NCBI GenBank assembly: GCA_964556665.1
Contig: CAZKXU010000061.1
Location: 1-20,648, forward strand
Source of the DNA: CAZKXU01 sp964556665
GTDB lineage: Bacteria; Bdellovibrionota_C; UBA2361; CAZKXU01
Direction: 5' to 3'
DNA length: 20,648 bases
Shown: piece after piece, positions 7,280 to 15,022 of the stretch
Numbering within the stretch: position 1 is the first letter of the stretch
How the letters are laid out: every line of letters begins with the position of its first letter
The notes under the pieces: model-generated
What the model saw: the letters and a program-made list of their open reading frames with translations, nothing else
Databases searched by the model: none
Told to the model about the DNA's origin: nothing
Translations under genes and position numbers: made by a program

Positions 7280-7359
7280 CTGGGACCGCGGAGCTCCAGC
7301 TCCGCCTCATGTTGCAAATTATACAATATTCAGGCGGAGCTGGAGCTCCGCGGTCCCAG
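7280..7359. repeat. REPIN repeat 3 (subfamily A)
   Basis: Complete 80-base copy. CTGGGACC at the left end and GGTCCCAG at the right end bound two perfect subfamily A hairpins around about 30 A/T-rich bases. The two arms are perfect reverse complements of each other. It lies 21 bases after the scpB stop and 13 before the next start codon, so it must be transcribed in the 5' untranslated part of rluB. Confidence 0.88.
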
Positions 7360-7372
7360 TCAGGTAGGATAA

Positions 7373-8086
7373 ATGATCCGACTCCAGAAATACCTAGCAG
7401 AATGCGGCATTGCCTCACGGCGCGCCTCTGAAAAGTTAATTACTGCGGGTAAAGTCAAAGTCAATGGTGAGGTGGTTTCAACTCTCGGCTCTAAAATTGA
7501 TCCGCATAAAGACATCGTAGAGGTCGATGGAAAGTCAACTAAGGTAGAAGAGAAGGGAATAATTCTTTTTCATAAACCGGTTAATGTAATTTCAACCAAG
7601 AAGGATCCTGAAGGGAGACCGACAGTGGCGGATTATTTAGGAGGCAAATATAGCTCCTATTACCCTGTTGGCCGGCTCGATTTTGATTCATCCGGTTTAA
7701 TCATAATGACGAACGATGGTGAGTTGGCAGAGCGGCTTCTTCATCCACGCTATGGATTTAAAAGAATCTATGAAGTTTTGGTCGAGGGCTCTGTCAGTGA
7801 TGATCTTATAAATAAATTAGCACGTGGGATCGAGTTGGATGATGGAGACATAAGAGCACAGATTGAAATTCTTGAAAGTAATCGTGATGATTCACTCTTG
7901 CGAGTCTCCGTAGCAGAGGGGAGGAATCGGATTGTGCGAAGAATGTTGGATAAAGTTGGACATCCGGTTTTGGAGCTTAAACGGGTTGAGTATGGGCCAT
8001 TTAAGCTTGGACGCTTGCGGCTTGAAGGAACAGTGAAGCTGACTGAGCGGGAATATAGGCGTATCCGCGATCTTATTTTTCGTTGA
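7373..8086 (+). CDS. rluB: RluB-type 23S rRNA pseudouridine synthase (RsuA/RluB/RluE/RluF family)
   Basis: This enzyme isomerises uridine to pseudouridine; RluB acts on U2605 of 23S rRNA in E. coli. The 237-residue protein begins with an S4 RNA-binding domain (1-60: MIRLQKYLAECGIASRRASE, then KVKVNGEVV). The RsuA-type catalytic domain follows. D103 in GRLDFDSSGL is the catalytic aspartate. GFKRIYEVLVEG and EGRNRIVRRML are the other family motifs. A GGTAGGAT upstream supplies a ribosome binding site. The length and the location after scpAB fit RluB rather than RsuA (16S target), but the exact target uridine is inferred. Confidence 0.87.
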   Translation: MIRLQKYLAECGIASRRASEKLITAGKVKVNGEVVSTLGSKIDPHKDIVEVDGKSTKVEEKGIILFHKPVNVISTKKDPEGRPTVADYLGGKYSSYYPVGRLDFDSSGLIIMTNDGELAERLLHPRYGFKRIYEVLVEGSVSDDLINKLARGIELDDGDIRAQIEILESNRDDSLLRVSVAEGRNRIVRRMLDKVGHPVLELKRVEYGPFKLGRLRLEGTVKLTEREYRRIRDLIFR

Positions 8087-8088
8087 GC

Positions 8089-8117
8089 TTGACCGCAAGG
8101 CGGGCATACTATATATA
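8089..8117 (+). promoter_or_regulatory. possible promoter of the initiator tRNA
   Basis: TTGACC (8089-8094) matches 5 of 6 of the -35 consensus. TATATA lies 17 bases on, within an alternating AT run. Transcription would begin almost at the mature tRNA 5' end (8123), leaving little or no leader. Shorter spacings within the same run would leave a few leader bases. Confidence 0.35.
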
Positions 8118-8122
8118 TGTAG

Positions 8123-8199
<77 letters not shown>

Positions 8200-8236
8200 A
8201 TACCGTATTGTCAACTGTATTTATAACACAACAAGA

Positions 8237-8310
8237 CTGGGACCGCGGGCTTCCAGCCCGCAAACGAATTTGCAGGTAGGTCGTTGCGGGCTGGAAGCCC
8301 GCGGTCCCAG
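8237..8310. repeat. REPIN repeat 4 (subfamily B)
   Basis: A 74-base inverted pair carrying the GCGGGCT / AGCCCGC stems (loops TCC and GGA) with the same CTGGGACC and GGTCCCAG outer heads. It starts 37 bases after the tRNA-fMet 3' end and ends 33 bases before the aldehyde dehydrogenase ATG. The reading frame upstream of that ATG runs open through the right arm only by chance. Confidence 0.88.
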
Positions 8311-8343
8311 TCTGTGAACTGCTTGGTATTGATCAGCAGGCAT

Positions 8344-9858
8344 ATGCAATCCATTCTAAAAGATCTAAATCTAGAGAGTATTAACCCCGGAACATTTGGT
8401 AATCAGGTTTTTGCAAAAACTATTTCACCAAAATTTGATTCCTTCTCCCCGATCAATAATCAGCTTATAGCCTCAGTTTACACAACGTCGGCTGATGAGT
8501 ATGAAACTGTGGTTAATGATGCGCAGCAAAGTTTCCTGCGTTGGCGTCTTTTGCCGGCTCCAAAGCGTGGTGAAATCATCAGGCAGATTGGAGAAGAGTT
8601 AAGAAAATATAAAAGTGCTCTCGGCAAACTTATCTCATTAGAGATGGGAAAAATTCTTGCAGAGGGTGAGGGGGAGGTACAGGAGGCGATCGATATCGCT
8701 GACTTTGCGGTTGGACTATCTCGTCAGCTTTACGGGCTTACTATGCACTCCGAGCGTGCCGGTCATAGGATGTACGAACAGTGGCATCCACTTGGTGTTG
8801 TTGGTGTGATTACAGCTTTTAATTTTCCGGTTGCTGTATGGGCATGGAATGCGATGTTGGCAGCTGTATGCGGAGATGCTGTCATCTGGAAGCCGTCAGA
8901 GCACACGCCGCTCTGCGCAGTAGCGACTATTCAGATCTGTAGAAAGGTTTTGGAGCGACACGGATTTACCGGTATTTTTGGTTTGGTTAACGGTATAGGC
9001 GCAGAGATTGGTGAGAGACTTGCGGCTGATACACGAATCCCGCTTATCTCGGCAACTGGCTCCTGTCGCATGGGTAGACGGGTCGGCGAGGTAGTAGCAA
9101 AAAGGTTTGGACGGGCACTCTTAGAATTAGGAGGCAATAATGCCATTATCATTCTTAAAGATGCCGATCTAAATCTTGCAGTGCGCGCAGTGCTATTCGG
9201 CGCTGCCGGTACGGCTGGTCAACGCTGTACTACAACAAGAAGAATTTTGATAGAGAAGGAGATAGAAGCTGAGTTTGTTAATCGGCTAGTAAAGGCGTAT
9301 GGGCAGCTTAAGGTAGGAGATCCGCTGCAGGCAGGCGTCCTGGTCGGACCGCTTATTAATAAGACCGCTGTAGAAAATTACAAAAAAGCAGTAGCAGAAG
9401 CCAAGGCCCAGGGAGCAGAGCTTCTGTGTGGAGGGGAGGTTTTAAGCGGCATGCCTTCTGAATTATATGTAAAGCCTACGATTATGCGCGCCAAGCAGAT
9501 CGGTATCGTAAAGGAGGAAACATTCGCGCCTATACTATATGTAATTAAGGTGGAGGGTTTGGAGGAGGCGATAGCACTACAGAATGATGTACCTCAAGGT
9601 TTAAGTTCAGCCATATTTACAACAAGTTTACAGAGCGCAGAGCGGTTTCTTTCGCAGGCTGGAAGTGACTGCGGTATCGCAAATGTTAATATCGGAACAT
9701 CTGGCGCCGAAATCGGTGGAGCATTTGGTGGAGAGAAGGAAACCGGAGGCGGCCGAGAATCGGGCTCAGACTCCTGGCGTCAGTATATGCGCCGTCAGAC
9801 CTGTACGATCAATTATAGTGATCAGCTGCCATTGGCGCAGGGAATTAAGTTTGAATAG
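8344..9858 (+). CDS. ALDH7-family aldehyde dehydrogenase (aminoadipate-semialdehyde / piperideine-6-carboxylate dehydrogenase type)
   Basis: This enzyme oxidises an aldehyde to its acid with NAD(P). From the ATG at 8344 it has 504 residues, normal for ALDH7. The NAD-binding region includes TAFNFPVAVWAWN (157-169) and WKPSEHTPL. The general base E261 lies in LELGGNNA, and the nucleophile C295 lies in GTAGQRCTTTRR, an ALDH7 signature. ETFAPILYV, the GGAFGGEKETGGGRESGSDSW block and a C-terminal NYSDQLPLAQGIKFE are diagnostic of the antiquitin branch, which acts on 2-aminoadipate 6-semialdehyde in lysine catabolism. No other lysine-degradation gene is adjacent, so the substrate is inferred from family. 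The frame extends upstream into REPIN 4; that extension is rejected. AGCAGG before the ATG is a modest ribosome binding site. Confidence 0.9.
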   Translation: MQSILKDLNLESINPGTFGNQVFAKTISPKFDSFSPINNQLIASVYTTSADEYETVVNDAQQSFLRWRLLPAPKRGEIIRQIGEELRKYKSALGKLISLEMGKILAEGEGEVQEAIDIADFAVGLSRQLYGLTMHSERAGHRMYEQWHPLGVVGVITAFNFPVAVWAWNAMLAAVCGDAVIWKPSEHTPLCAVATIQICRKVLERHGFTGIFGLVNGIGAEIGERLAADTRIPLISATGSCRMGRRVGEVVAKRFGRALLELGGNNAIIILKDADLNLAVRAVLFGAAGTAGQRCTTTRRILIEKEIEAEFVNRLVKAYGQLKVGDPLQAGVLVGPLINKTAVENYKKAVAEAKAQGAELLCGGEVLSGMPSELYVKPTIMRAKQIGIVKEETFAPILYVIKVEGLEEAIALQNDVPQGLSSAIFTTSLQSAERFLSQAGSDCGIANVNIGTSGAEIGGAFGGEKETGGGRESGSDSWRQYMRRQTCTINYSDQLPLAQGIKFE

Positions 9859-9873
9859 GGCAATAGATGTTTA

Positions 9874-9947
9874 CTGGGACCGCGGGCTTCCAGCCCGCTA
9901 CGGATTACTTGGTAATTCGTTTGCGGGCAAGATGCCCGCGGTCCCAG
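9874..9947. repeat. REPIN repeat 5 (subfamily B, with a compensatory arm change)
   Basis: The left arm is the standard subfamily B hairpin. In the right arm the stem reads GCGGGCA - AGA - TGCCCGC instead of GCGGGCT - GGA - AGCCCGC. Both sides of one base pair have changed together, so the hairpin is preserved. The outer CTGGGACC and GGTCCCAG heads are intact. It starts 16 bases after the ALDH stop, between convergent genes. Confidence 0.87.
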
Positions 9948-9960
9948 TAGTTAGTAGCTA

Positions 9961-10494
9961 CTAATTCTGTGCAGCAGCGGATTCTGTCAATGACTTCCTG
10001 TAATCAGGATATGTGATCTTAGTAAAGTTAGTAGGGAAAGCTACACTTACCACGTTTGATTTAAGTAATCCTCGCTTTGCTCTAGTTGTATCTTCATCTG
10101 AATCTGTACATTTGCCAATCCAAGCAGCAATATAAAAATTCTTGGTTCTAGGTTGGTTTAATCCGCTGCTAAAAGTAATTACCTTGCCGGTTGTTAGAAT
10201 TTCCTTAGAAGTTCTAAAGTCGTCATTATTTAGCTCTACAATCCTGCTACCACCTGGAACAGCAGTTATTCCGCGACCTCGTCTAAAGTAGAAATTTCTA
10301 GTTAAACCACGCAGACTGGAAGATGACGTTAAGGCAACACTGCAAGCTCCTTCAGTCCCAGCATCGAAGCTGCCGGTAATAGTAGCTGTATAATTACCAG
10401 TCGTCTCGTCAAAGTCGAGCGCCAGTTGAGCAGTATCAGCATAGGCCGCACCGCCGATCAGGATTGAAACGATTGATATAATAAGTTTATTCAT
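9961..10494 (-). CDS. small secreted/periplasmic protein of unknown function
   Basis: I do not recognise a family. From the ATG at 10494 the product has 177 residues. The first 19 form a classic signal peptide: MNK, a hydrophobic core, and an AYA cleavage site before DTAQ. GGAG nine bases before this ATG and the position of the signal peptide decide against the longer frame starting at 10533. The mature part of about 158 residues looks strand-rich (Thr/Ser/Val/Ile alternation). It has two cysteines (C51, C129) that could form one disulfide, an RRGRG patch at 71-75, and a charged segment DSDEDTTRAKRG. It has its own promoter at 10532-10560. Its 3' end is 14 bases from REPIN 5. Confidence 0.7.
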   Translation of the reverse strand: MNKLIISIVSILIGGAAYADTAQLALDFDETTGNYTATITGSFDAGTEGACSVALTSSSSLRGLTRNFYFRRGRGITAVPGGSRIVELNNDDFRTSKEILTTGKVITFSSGLNQPRTKNFYIAAWIGKCTDSDEDTTRAKRGLLKSNVVSVAFPTNFTKITYPDYRKSLTESAAAQN

Positions 10495-10531
10495 AGTTAG
10501 CTTCTCCAAAGTTAAAATGGGATATAATTCC

Positions 10532-10560
10532 ATACTAAACTAAATTCTATCTCTAAGCAA
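10532..10560 (-). promoter_or_regulatory. likely promoter of the small secreted protein gene
   Basis: Read on the minus strand, TTGCTT (10560-10555) and TAGTAT (10537-10532) are 17 bases apart. They would start a transcript with an untranslated leader of about 30 bases carrying GGAG before the ATG at 10494. Box quality is moderate. Confidence 0.4.
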
Positions 10561-10708
10561 GAGCTTCTGAACCACTAGAATTAGATTTTTTTTTATTCTA
10601 TATTTACTGCTATAAGCCCTGCTTGCTTGCTAACCATATGAAATTATTAATTATTTCTATGCATCAGGTTGCTATTAGAATTAAGCAGGTACTACTCCAT
10701 ATTCTTTT

Positions 10709-10792
10709 GCCCCGGTGCTGGAACTGGTAGACAGGCATGATTCAGGTTCATGTGTCCTCACGGGTGTGGGAGTTCGAGTCTCCCCCGGGGCA
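10709..10792 (+). tRNA. tRNA-Leu (CAG)
   Basis: An 84-base class II cloverleaf. The acceptor stem GCCCCGG pairs perfectly with CCGGGGC. The anticodon stem CATGA/TCATG carries loop TTCAGGT with anticodon CAG. A long variable arm (TGTCCTCACGGGTG region) is typical of leucine tRNAs. The T arm is GGGAG-TTCGAGT-CTCCC. The discriminator base is A. CCA is not encoded, unlike in the tRNA-fMet of this window, so the terminus must be added enzymatically. Confidence 0.95.
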
Positions 10793-10849
10793 GTTACTGT
10801 ATTTCGTTTTTCTTTAGGCAGTTATATAGTTCGTACCAGGAGAGTCGTT

Positions 10850-10993
10850 ATGATTAGATATTTGTCCGCATTGTTATTAATATGTTCCTTTCTTGCGTGC
10901 CAGCAGATCCATAAAGATTATGCAGGCGTAACTGTCCCAAAGGACTCGCCAAAATACACGGTTCAGCCGAGCCGTCAGAATACTAAGCCATAA
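10850..10993 (+). CDS. tiny lipoprotein-like peptide (47 aa)
   Basis: The ATG at 10850 is preceded by AGGAG at 7 bases, which sets the start well downstream of the tRNA-Leu gene through which the frame remains open. The product starts MIRYLSALLLICSFLAC. This is a short basic end, a hydrophobic core and a cysteine at residue 17 followed by QQ, as in lipoprotein signal peptides. Residue -3 is F, which is not ideal for a lipobox. The mature part of about 30 residues is polar and Pro/Lys-rich, with no recognisable domain. It is 57 bases after tRNA-Leu and 52 bases before the leucine dehydrogenase gene. Role unknown; small entericidin-like or envelope peptides are possible analogues only by size. 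Confidence 0.55.
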   Translation: MIRYLSALLLICSFLACQQIHKDYAGVTVPKDSPKYTVQPSRQNTKP

Positions 10994-11045
10994 TAGCAGT
11001 CTTTATTGATTATTTACCTAAAATCAATTAAAACTCTGCCTCATT

Positions 11046-12158
11046 ATGAATACAGCAGCTAAATTTTATCCGGATGGTGAAGGTATGGACATTAAAGTGT
11101 TTTCTGAGGCCACCAAAAGAGGTCATGAGCAGGTGGTTTTTTTCAATTATCCTACGGTAGGGCTTAAGGCCATCGTAGGTATTCATAATACGGTACTTGG
11201 TCCTGCTCTGGGCGGTTGTCGTATGCGTCTTTATGAAAGTGAGACGCAGGCGCTTGATGATGTATTAAGACTATCAGAGGGGATGACATACAAGAGCTCA
11301 CTCGCTGGTCTCGATTTAGGCGGCGGAAAGGCATGCATAGTCGCAGATCCACAGATGAAAGAGGGTCGTCGGGAGCTTTTCGCTCAGTTTGGTAAATGTC
11401 TAAACGATCTAAATGGACGTTATATAACCGCAGAAGATATGGGGACATCGGTCTCTGATATTATGATTATGCGGGAGGTTTCTAAGTATTCTGCTGGTTA
11501 TGCAGCAGATCTAGGAGGTAGCGGAGATCCTTCTCCATGGACGGCTAAAGGTGTGTTTTTCTCTATGCAAGCTGCCTGTGAGCGTCGTTTTGGCTCGAAA
11601 GATTTAAGTGGTAAGACCGTTTCAGTACAGGGTGTCGGACATGTTGGAATATATCTTTTAAAGCACCTTGCCTCAGCAGGTGCGAGGATAGTTGCGTGTG
11701 ATACCAATCAAGCATCACTCCAACGCGCTAAGCAGGAGTTCAATATTGAAATTGTTGATACTGATAAGATTTATGACGTAGCCTGTGATATCTATTCACC
11801 TAACGCTATTGGTCAGACAGTTAATCCAAATACACTAAAGAGGCTTAAGTGCTCCTTAATTTGTGGTGGTGCGAATAATCAGCTAACCGACTCCTCGGTT
11901 TATTCGATAATTAACGAACGCAAAATGACCTACTGTCCTGACTTTGTTGTAAATGCTGGTGGAGTAATCTCCGTAGGCGCAGAGTATATTCCTGGTGGCT
12001 GGAACGAGAGCTGGGTTTCAGGCAAAGTTAATAATATCTATAATACAATTCTTAAAGTATTAGATGAGTCCGATAAGCGGAATAAGTTTCCTGAAGTTGT
12101 AGCTGTAGAGCTTGCTAAGGAACGGATTAAGGACGCAGAGAAGCGTAAGGGTAAGTAG
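11046..12158 (+). CDS. leucine dehydrogenase-type amino acid dehydrogenase
   Basis: This enzyme deaminates branched-chain L-amino acids to 2-oxo acids with NAD. It has 370 residues, compared with about 365 for leucine dehydrogenases. Family blocks are LKAIVGIHNTVLGPALGGCR, MTYKSSLAGLDLGGGKACIV (substrate-binding K83, catalytic K95), TAEDMGTSVSDI, a Rossmann GVGHVG at 196-201, and VNAGGVISV near the C-terminus. The Glu/Leu/Phe/Val superfamily is shared with the gene at 3598, but this shorter form with LGPALGG is the Leu/Val/Phe type. An ATG at 11085 is an alternative start; neither has a good ribosome binding site, and 11046 is kept. Leucine versus valine or phenylalanine preference cannot be fixed from sequence by eye. 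Confidence 0.88.
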   Translation: MNTAAKFYPDGEGMDIKVFSEATKRGHEQVVFFNYPTVGLKAIVGIHNTVLGPALGGCRMRLYESETQALDDVLRLSEGMTYKSSLAGLDLGGGKACIVADPQMKEGRRELFAQFGKCLNDLNGRYITAEDMGTSVSDIMIMREVSKYSAGYAADLGGSGDPSPWTAKGVFFSMQAACERRFGSKDLSGKTVSVQGVGHVGIYLLKHLASAGARIVACDTNQASLQRAKQEFNIEIVDTDKIYDVACDIYSPNAIGQTVNPNTLKRLKCSLICGGANNQLTDSSVYSIINERKMTYCPDFVVNAGGVISVGAEYIPGGWNESWVSGKVNNIYNTILKVLDESDKRNKFPEVVAVELAKERIKDAEKRKGK

Positions 12159-12173
12159 TTTTTACAATCTCGA

Positions 12174-12249
12174 CTGGGACCGCGGGCTTCCAGCCCGCTT
12201 GATCGAACTTGCAGTGCCGATTAAGCGGGCTGGAAGCCCGCGGTCCCAG
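12174..12249. repeat. REPIN repeat 6 (subfamily B), last copy in the window
   Basis: A complete 76-base copy with perfect subfamily B arms and about 26 bases between them. It begins 16 bases after the dehydrogenase stop and ends 6 bases before the RNase E/G stop codon, filling the gap between convergent genes. No further copy of this family is seen in the remaining 8.4 kb. Confidence 0.88.
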
Positions 12250-12255
12250 TGGGTT

Positions 12256-13911
12256 TTAGGTCGCCTTAGCCATCTCCTTTTCGGTCTCTTCCTCCTCCGC
12301 ATCATCGTTAATCGATCTAGGACGATCCTCTATCTCTAGGCGGCGAGGCTCATTCTCTTCGCGATCCTCCTCTTCCTCTTCTTCGACGCGTGGTTTGGTC
12401 TTATGTACGACTTCGCGTGATGGTGTGGTGTCACCTTTATGTGACTCCATCTCGAATTCATAATCATCTGCGCGCAAGCGCCCATCGGCCAAGATGTAAA
12501 CATGTACACCATGCTGAGCTTCGAGAGTGGCGATCTCCTTTCGCTTAGCGTTAAGGAGAAAGAGGGCTGCCGCAGGAGCAAGCCGTACCTTTACAAGGGC
12601 AACATGTCCGATTACTACGGCTGACTGGATCTTTCTAAGCGCTTCAAGTGCCACAAGCTCATGGTTCTGTATTCGACCTGCGCCCAAGCAGTGCGGGCAG
12701 TTTACATGACTCTGACTTGAGAGTGAACCACGTAAGCGTTGTCGGCTCATCTCTAGCAATCCGAATTTAGAGAGCTTTCCGACTTCAACTCTGGCCTTGT
12801 CGAGTTTTAATACCTCCTGCATGCGGCGCTCAACTCCAAGGCGGTTTCGTTTATCTAGCATGTCGATAAAATCAATTACAATCAGGCCACCTAAGTCGCG
12901 CAAACGGAGCTGTCTTGCGATCTCCTCAGCAGCGTCCATATTGGTACGATAGGCAGTCTCTTCGATATTTCCACCGGATGTGGCTTTGCCGGAATTGACG
13001 TCAATTGCGACCAGTGCCTCCATAGCATCAATTACTATTGCGCCTCCGGATTTTAGTTTTACTTCAGGCTTTAGTGTGTCTGTAACCTGATCCTCGATTT
13101 TGGAGCGAGCAAAGATAGGCTCCTCGCTGTCATAAAATTTAACGCGTGATCGATATCTGGGCATGACTTGGCCGACAAACTCTTTGACGCGCTCATAGGT
13201 GTGGCCATCGTCTATCAAGATCTCCCTAATCTCCGGGGTAAAATAGTCCCTGATTACTCTGATAGCGAGATCACTCTCTAAATATAAAGGGGTAGGGGAC
13301 GGTGCAATCTGCGCTTCTACAACTATGCGTTCCCAAAGTTTAAGCTGTAAGGAGAGATCCCTTGAAAGTTCGCTAAGTGAGCGGTCAAGGCCGGCAGTTC
13401 GAATAATCATGCCGATACCTACTGGAATCTCCATCTCTTGAGCGAGCATCTTGAGACGGTTGCGGTGCTCACGATCCATGATCTTCCGAGAAACGCCACC
13501 ACCATCACTGCCTGGCATAATTACTAAATATCTTCCAGGTAGGGAGAGGTAGGTTGTTAAGGTCGCGCCTTTCTGCTCGCGCTCCTCCTTAAGTACCTGC
13601 ACGATTAACTCCTGGCCAGCTTCTAGCACATCCTGTATACGCGGATACCCTCGTCCATTATGGCGTCCAGGCCGAAAATAAGCAGGGTGGATGTCGTTAA
13701 TTTGGAGAAAACCGTTACGTTGTGTGCCTATGTCTAGGAATGCAGCCTGTAAGCTAGGTTCAATCCGAGAGATCTTGGCTTTATAGATATTGCCTTTGAG
13801 CTTTTTGCCTACGTGAGACTCAATCTCAAGCTCAACTAACTCTTCACCCTCAGTAATCGCAATTCTGCACTCCTCAGAGTGTAGCGCGTTAATAAGCATC
13901 TGTCGGTCCAT
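12256..13911 (-). CDS. ribonuclease E/G family endoribonuclease
   Basis: This is a single-strand-specific endonuclease in mRNA decay and rRNA/tRNA processing. The 551-residue protein carries an N-terminal S1-like domain (about 35-125, KGNIYKAKISRIEPSLQAAFLDIG). A 5'-sensor/RNase H-like region follows. The DNase I-like catalytic part has D304 in AIDVNSGK and D347 in VIDFIDM, the two metal-binding aspartates. The zinc-link CPHC (C405, C408) needed for dimerisation is present. After about residue 490 the sequence becomes very acidic and Glu/Arg-rich (an EEEEEE run near 510). That short tail is not the long degradosome scaffold of E. coli RNase E. Length is intermediate, so E or G cannot be decided. 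AGAGG eight bases upstream supports the start. A 417-base leader/intergenic region precedes it. Confidence 0.9.
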   Translation of the reverse strand: MDRQMLINALHSEECRIAITEGEELVELEIESHVGKKLKGNIYKAKISRIEPSLQAAFLDIGTQRNGFLQINDIHPAYFRPGRHNGRGYPRIQDVLEAGQELIVQVLKEEREQKGATLTTYLSLPGRYLVIMPGSDGGGVSRKIMDREHRNRLKMLAQEMEIPVGIGMIIRTAGLDRSLSELSRDLSLQLKLWERIVVEAQIAPSPTPLYLESDLAIRVIRDYFTPEIREILIDDGHTYERVKEFVGQVMPRYRSRVKFYDSEEPIFARSKIEDQVTDTLKPEVKLKSGGAIVIDAMEALVAIDVNSGKATSGGNIEETAYRTNMDAAEEIARQLRLRDLGGLIVIDFIDMLDKRNRLGVERRMQEVLKLDKARVEVGKLSKFGLLEMSRQRLRGSLSSQSHVNCPHCLGAGRIQNHELVALEALRKIQSAVVIGHVALVKVRLAPAAALFLLNAKRKEIATLEAQHGVHVYILADGRLRADDYEFEMESHKGDTTPSREVVHKTKPRVEEEEEEDREENEPRRLEIEDRPRSINDDAEEEETEKEMAKAT

Positions 13912-14328
13912 TTGAATCGCCTCTTTAATGGAAGCGGAGGCATGAAAGCTTTACGAATACGAACGCATAGTATTTCAGACAATCTCTGCATGAATAATGA
14001 AAATAGTAGTCTGGACAGATAGGTCTTCAAAACATAAATACTATGAGCAAAAGTCTCTTTGATAAAAGATCGGTATGTAGCTTTCCTGCTCCGATTCATA
14101 GAAATTAATAAATACACACTATTGAAAATTTTATTACGCTCGCTTAACCGCGAGCACAAAAAGGAACTATAGCACAATTCCTATTTAGCCTCTAATATTA
14201 AGAGTGGAAAAAAGGGGTATTTGGTTCGAATAAAGTGGAAACGGCGTTCTGAATATGTGAGGAGAGTTGATTTTTTTCTGTGCAGATTAATTTTTCTGAC
14301 GAATATATGGGTGTAAAACGGTGGAAAT
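13912..14328. other. 417-base divergent intergenic region between RNase E/G and the FHA gene
   Basis: This stretch is A/T-rich and holds no convincing gene; the open frames in it lack family signatures and good starts. It must contain the promoters of two divergent genes, but no clear -35/-10 pair is picked out. Its one strong structure is the hairpin at 14138-14155. If the RNase E/G promoter lies beyond that hairpin, the transcript would have a leader of more than 200 bases, as known for the autoregulated rne of E. coli (an analogy only). Confidence 0.5.
14138..14155. promoter_or_regulatory. GC-rich hairpin in the RNase E/G upstream region
   Basis: GCTCGC - TTAACC - GCGAGC is a perfect 6-bp stem with a 6-base loop in otherwise A/T-rich DNA, about 227 bases upstream of the RNase E/G start. 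On the minus strand it is followed by GTAATAAAATTTT, a weakly U-rich tail, so it could be an attenuator or leader stem. The evidence is structural only. Confidence 0.3.
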
Positions 14329-14649
14329 ATGAAGCTTGTACTCATGCGTGGAACAAATAAGGGGAGGGAATTCCCAATTGAAGAGGGTAGTAACCTGGTT
14401 GGCCGCTGGGATCCGGACACTAATGCCTTTCCTGAAATAGACTTAGAGAGTGAGGATGAGGAGGCAAAGGTCTCAAGAAAGCACGCCGTGTTAGAGCGTC
14501 GTGGGGATAAGGTCACTGTGGAGGATATAGGCAGTCTTAATGGTACCTTTTTAAACCGAAGTCCGCGGCTTGAACCAGGTGTGCGGCAGGAGTTACGACC
14601 GGGGGATGAGTTAATTATCGGGAAGGTATTTCTGAAGTTTGAGATTTGA
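14329..14649 (+). CDS. single FHA-domain protein
   Basis: The 106-residue protein is little more than one forkhead-associated domain, a phosphothreonine-binding beta sandwich. It has all key residues: G25-R26 in LVGRWDP, S49-R50-K51-H52 (SRKHA) and N71-G72 in GSLNGTF. The strand LRPGDELIIGKVFLKFEI closes the domain. The ATG is preceded by GGTGGAAAT. No Ser/Thr kinase is in the window, so the phosphorylated partner is unknown. It is convergent with the receiver gene with only 10 bases between the stops. It points the same way as the FHA/T3SS operon starting 0.8 kb downstream and may belong to the same system. Confidence 0.88.
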   Translation: MKLVLMRGTNKGREFPIEEGSNLVGRWDPDTNAFPEIDLESEDEEAKVSRKHAVLERRGDKVTVEDIGSLNGTFLNRSPRLEPGVRQELRPGDELIIGKVFLKFEI

Positions 14650-14659
14650 GGATAATTAC

Positions 14660-15022
14660 CTACGCCAACAACTCCTCAATATGTCTTACCAAGATAGCTG
14701 GTTTGCATGGTTTTGTAAGAACTAAGTTGCAGCCTGCATCGACTGCTTCCTGATGGATTTCAGGGTCATCAAGTGCAGTAAAAGCAACGATAGGCACCTG
14801 GATTCCTTTACTGCGAATCTGGCGGATAGTCTCCTGACCATTCATTTTTGGCATCATCAGGTCAATTAGAATTATATTTGGTAGTTCATCATCTAGACAT
14901 GTCAGGGCCGACATACCATCTGCACGTCGTACAACTTCATAGCCCTTGTCCTCAAACAGAAAATCTACGATATCAAGAGCTGTTACATCATCGTCTATTA
15001 TCAGAATCTTACGATCGTCCAT
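14660..15022 (-). CDS. CheY-like stand-alone response regulator receiver
   Basis: The 120-residue protein is a single receiver domain with no output domain. The acidic pocket is DDD at residues 10-12. D54 in ILIDLMMPKMNG is the phosphorylation site, T82 (FTA) the conserved threonine and K104-P105 (TKP) the conserved lysine. It thus has everything needed to accept phosphate from a histidine kinase and act by protein-protein contact. No kinase is adjacent. No Shine-Dalgarno is obvious before the ATG. The gene opposes the flanking FHA genes; a regulatory link to the secretion operon is only possible by location. Confidence 0.92.
   Translation of the reverse strand: MDDRKILIIDDDVTALDIVDFLFEDKGYEVVRRADGMSALTCLDDELPNIILIDLMMPKMNGQETIRQIRSKGIQVPIVAFTALDDPEIHQEAVDAGCNLVLTKPCKPAILVRHIEELLA

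Noticed and set aside
8284..8343. Twenty-residue N-terminal extension of the ALDH7 protein
   Set aside because: It encodes the right REPIN arm; the ATG at 8344 gives the normal family length.
10495..10533. Longer start of the secreted protein at 10533
   Set aside because: It would put 13 extra residues before a clear signal peptide, while GGAG precedes the ATG at 10494.
10715..10849. Open frame running through tRNA-Leu into the small lipoprotein frame
   Set aside because: The first part is the tRNA gene; the credible start with AGGAG is at 10850.
13836..14516. Minus-strand open frames in and beside the RNase E/G upstream region
   Set aside because: They overlap the RNase E/G start or the FHA gene, with no recognisable protein features.
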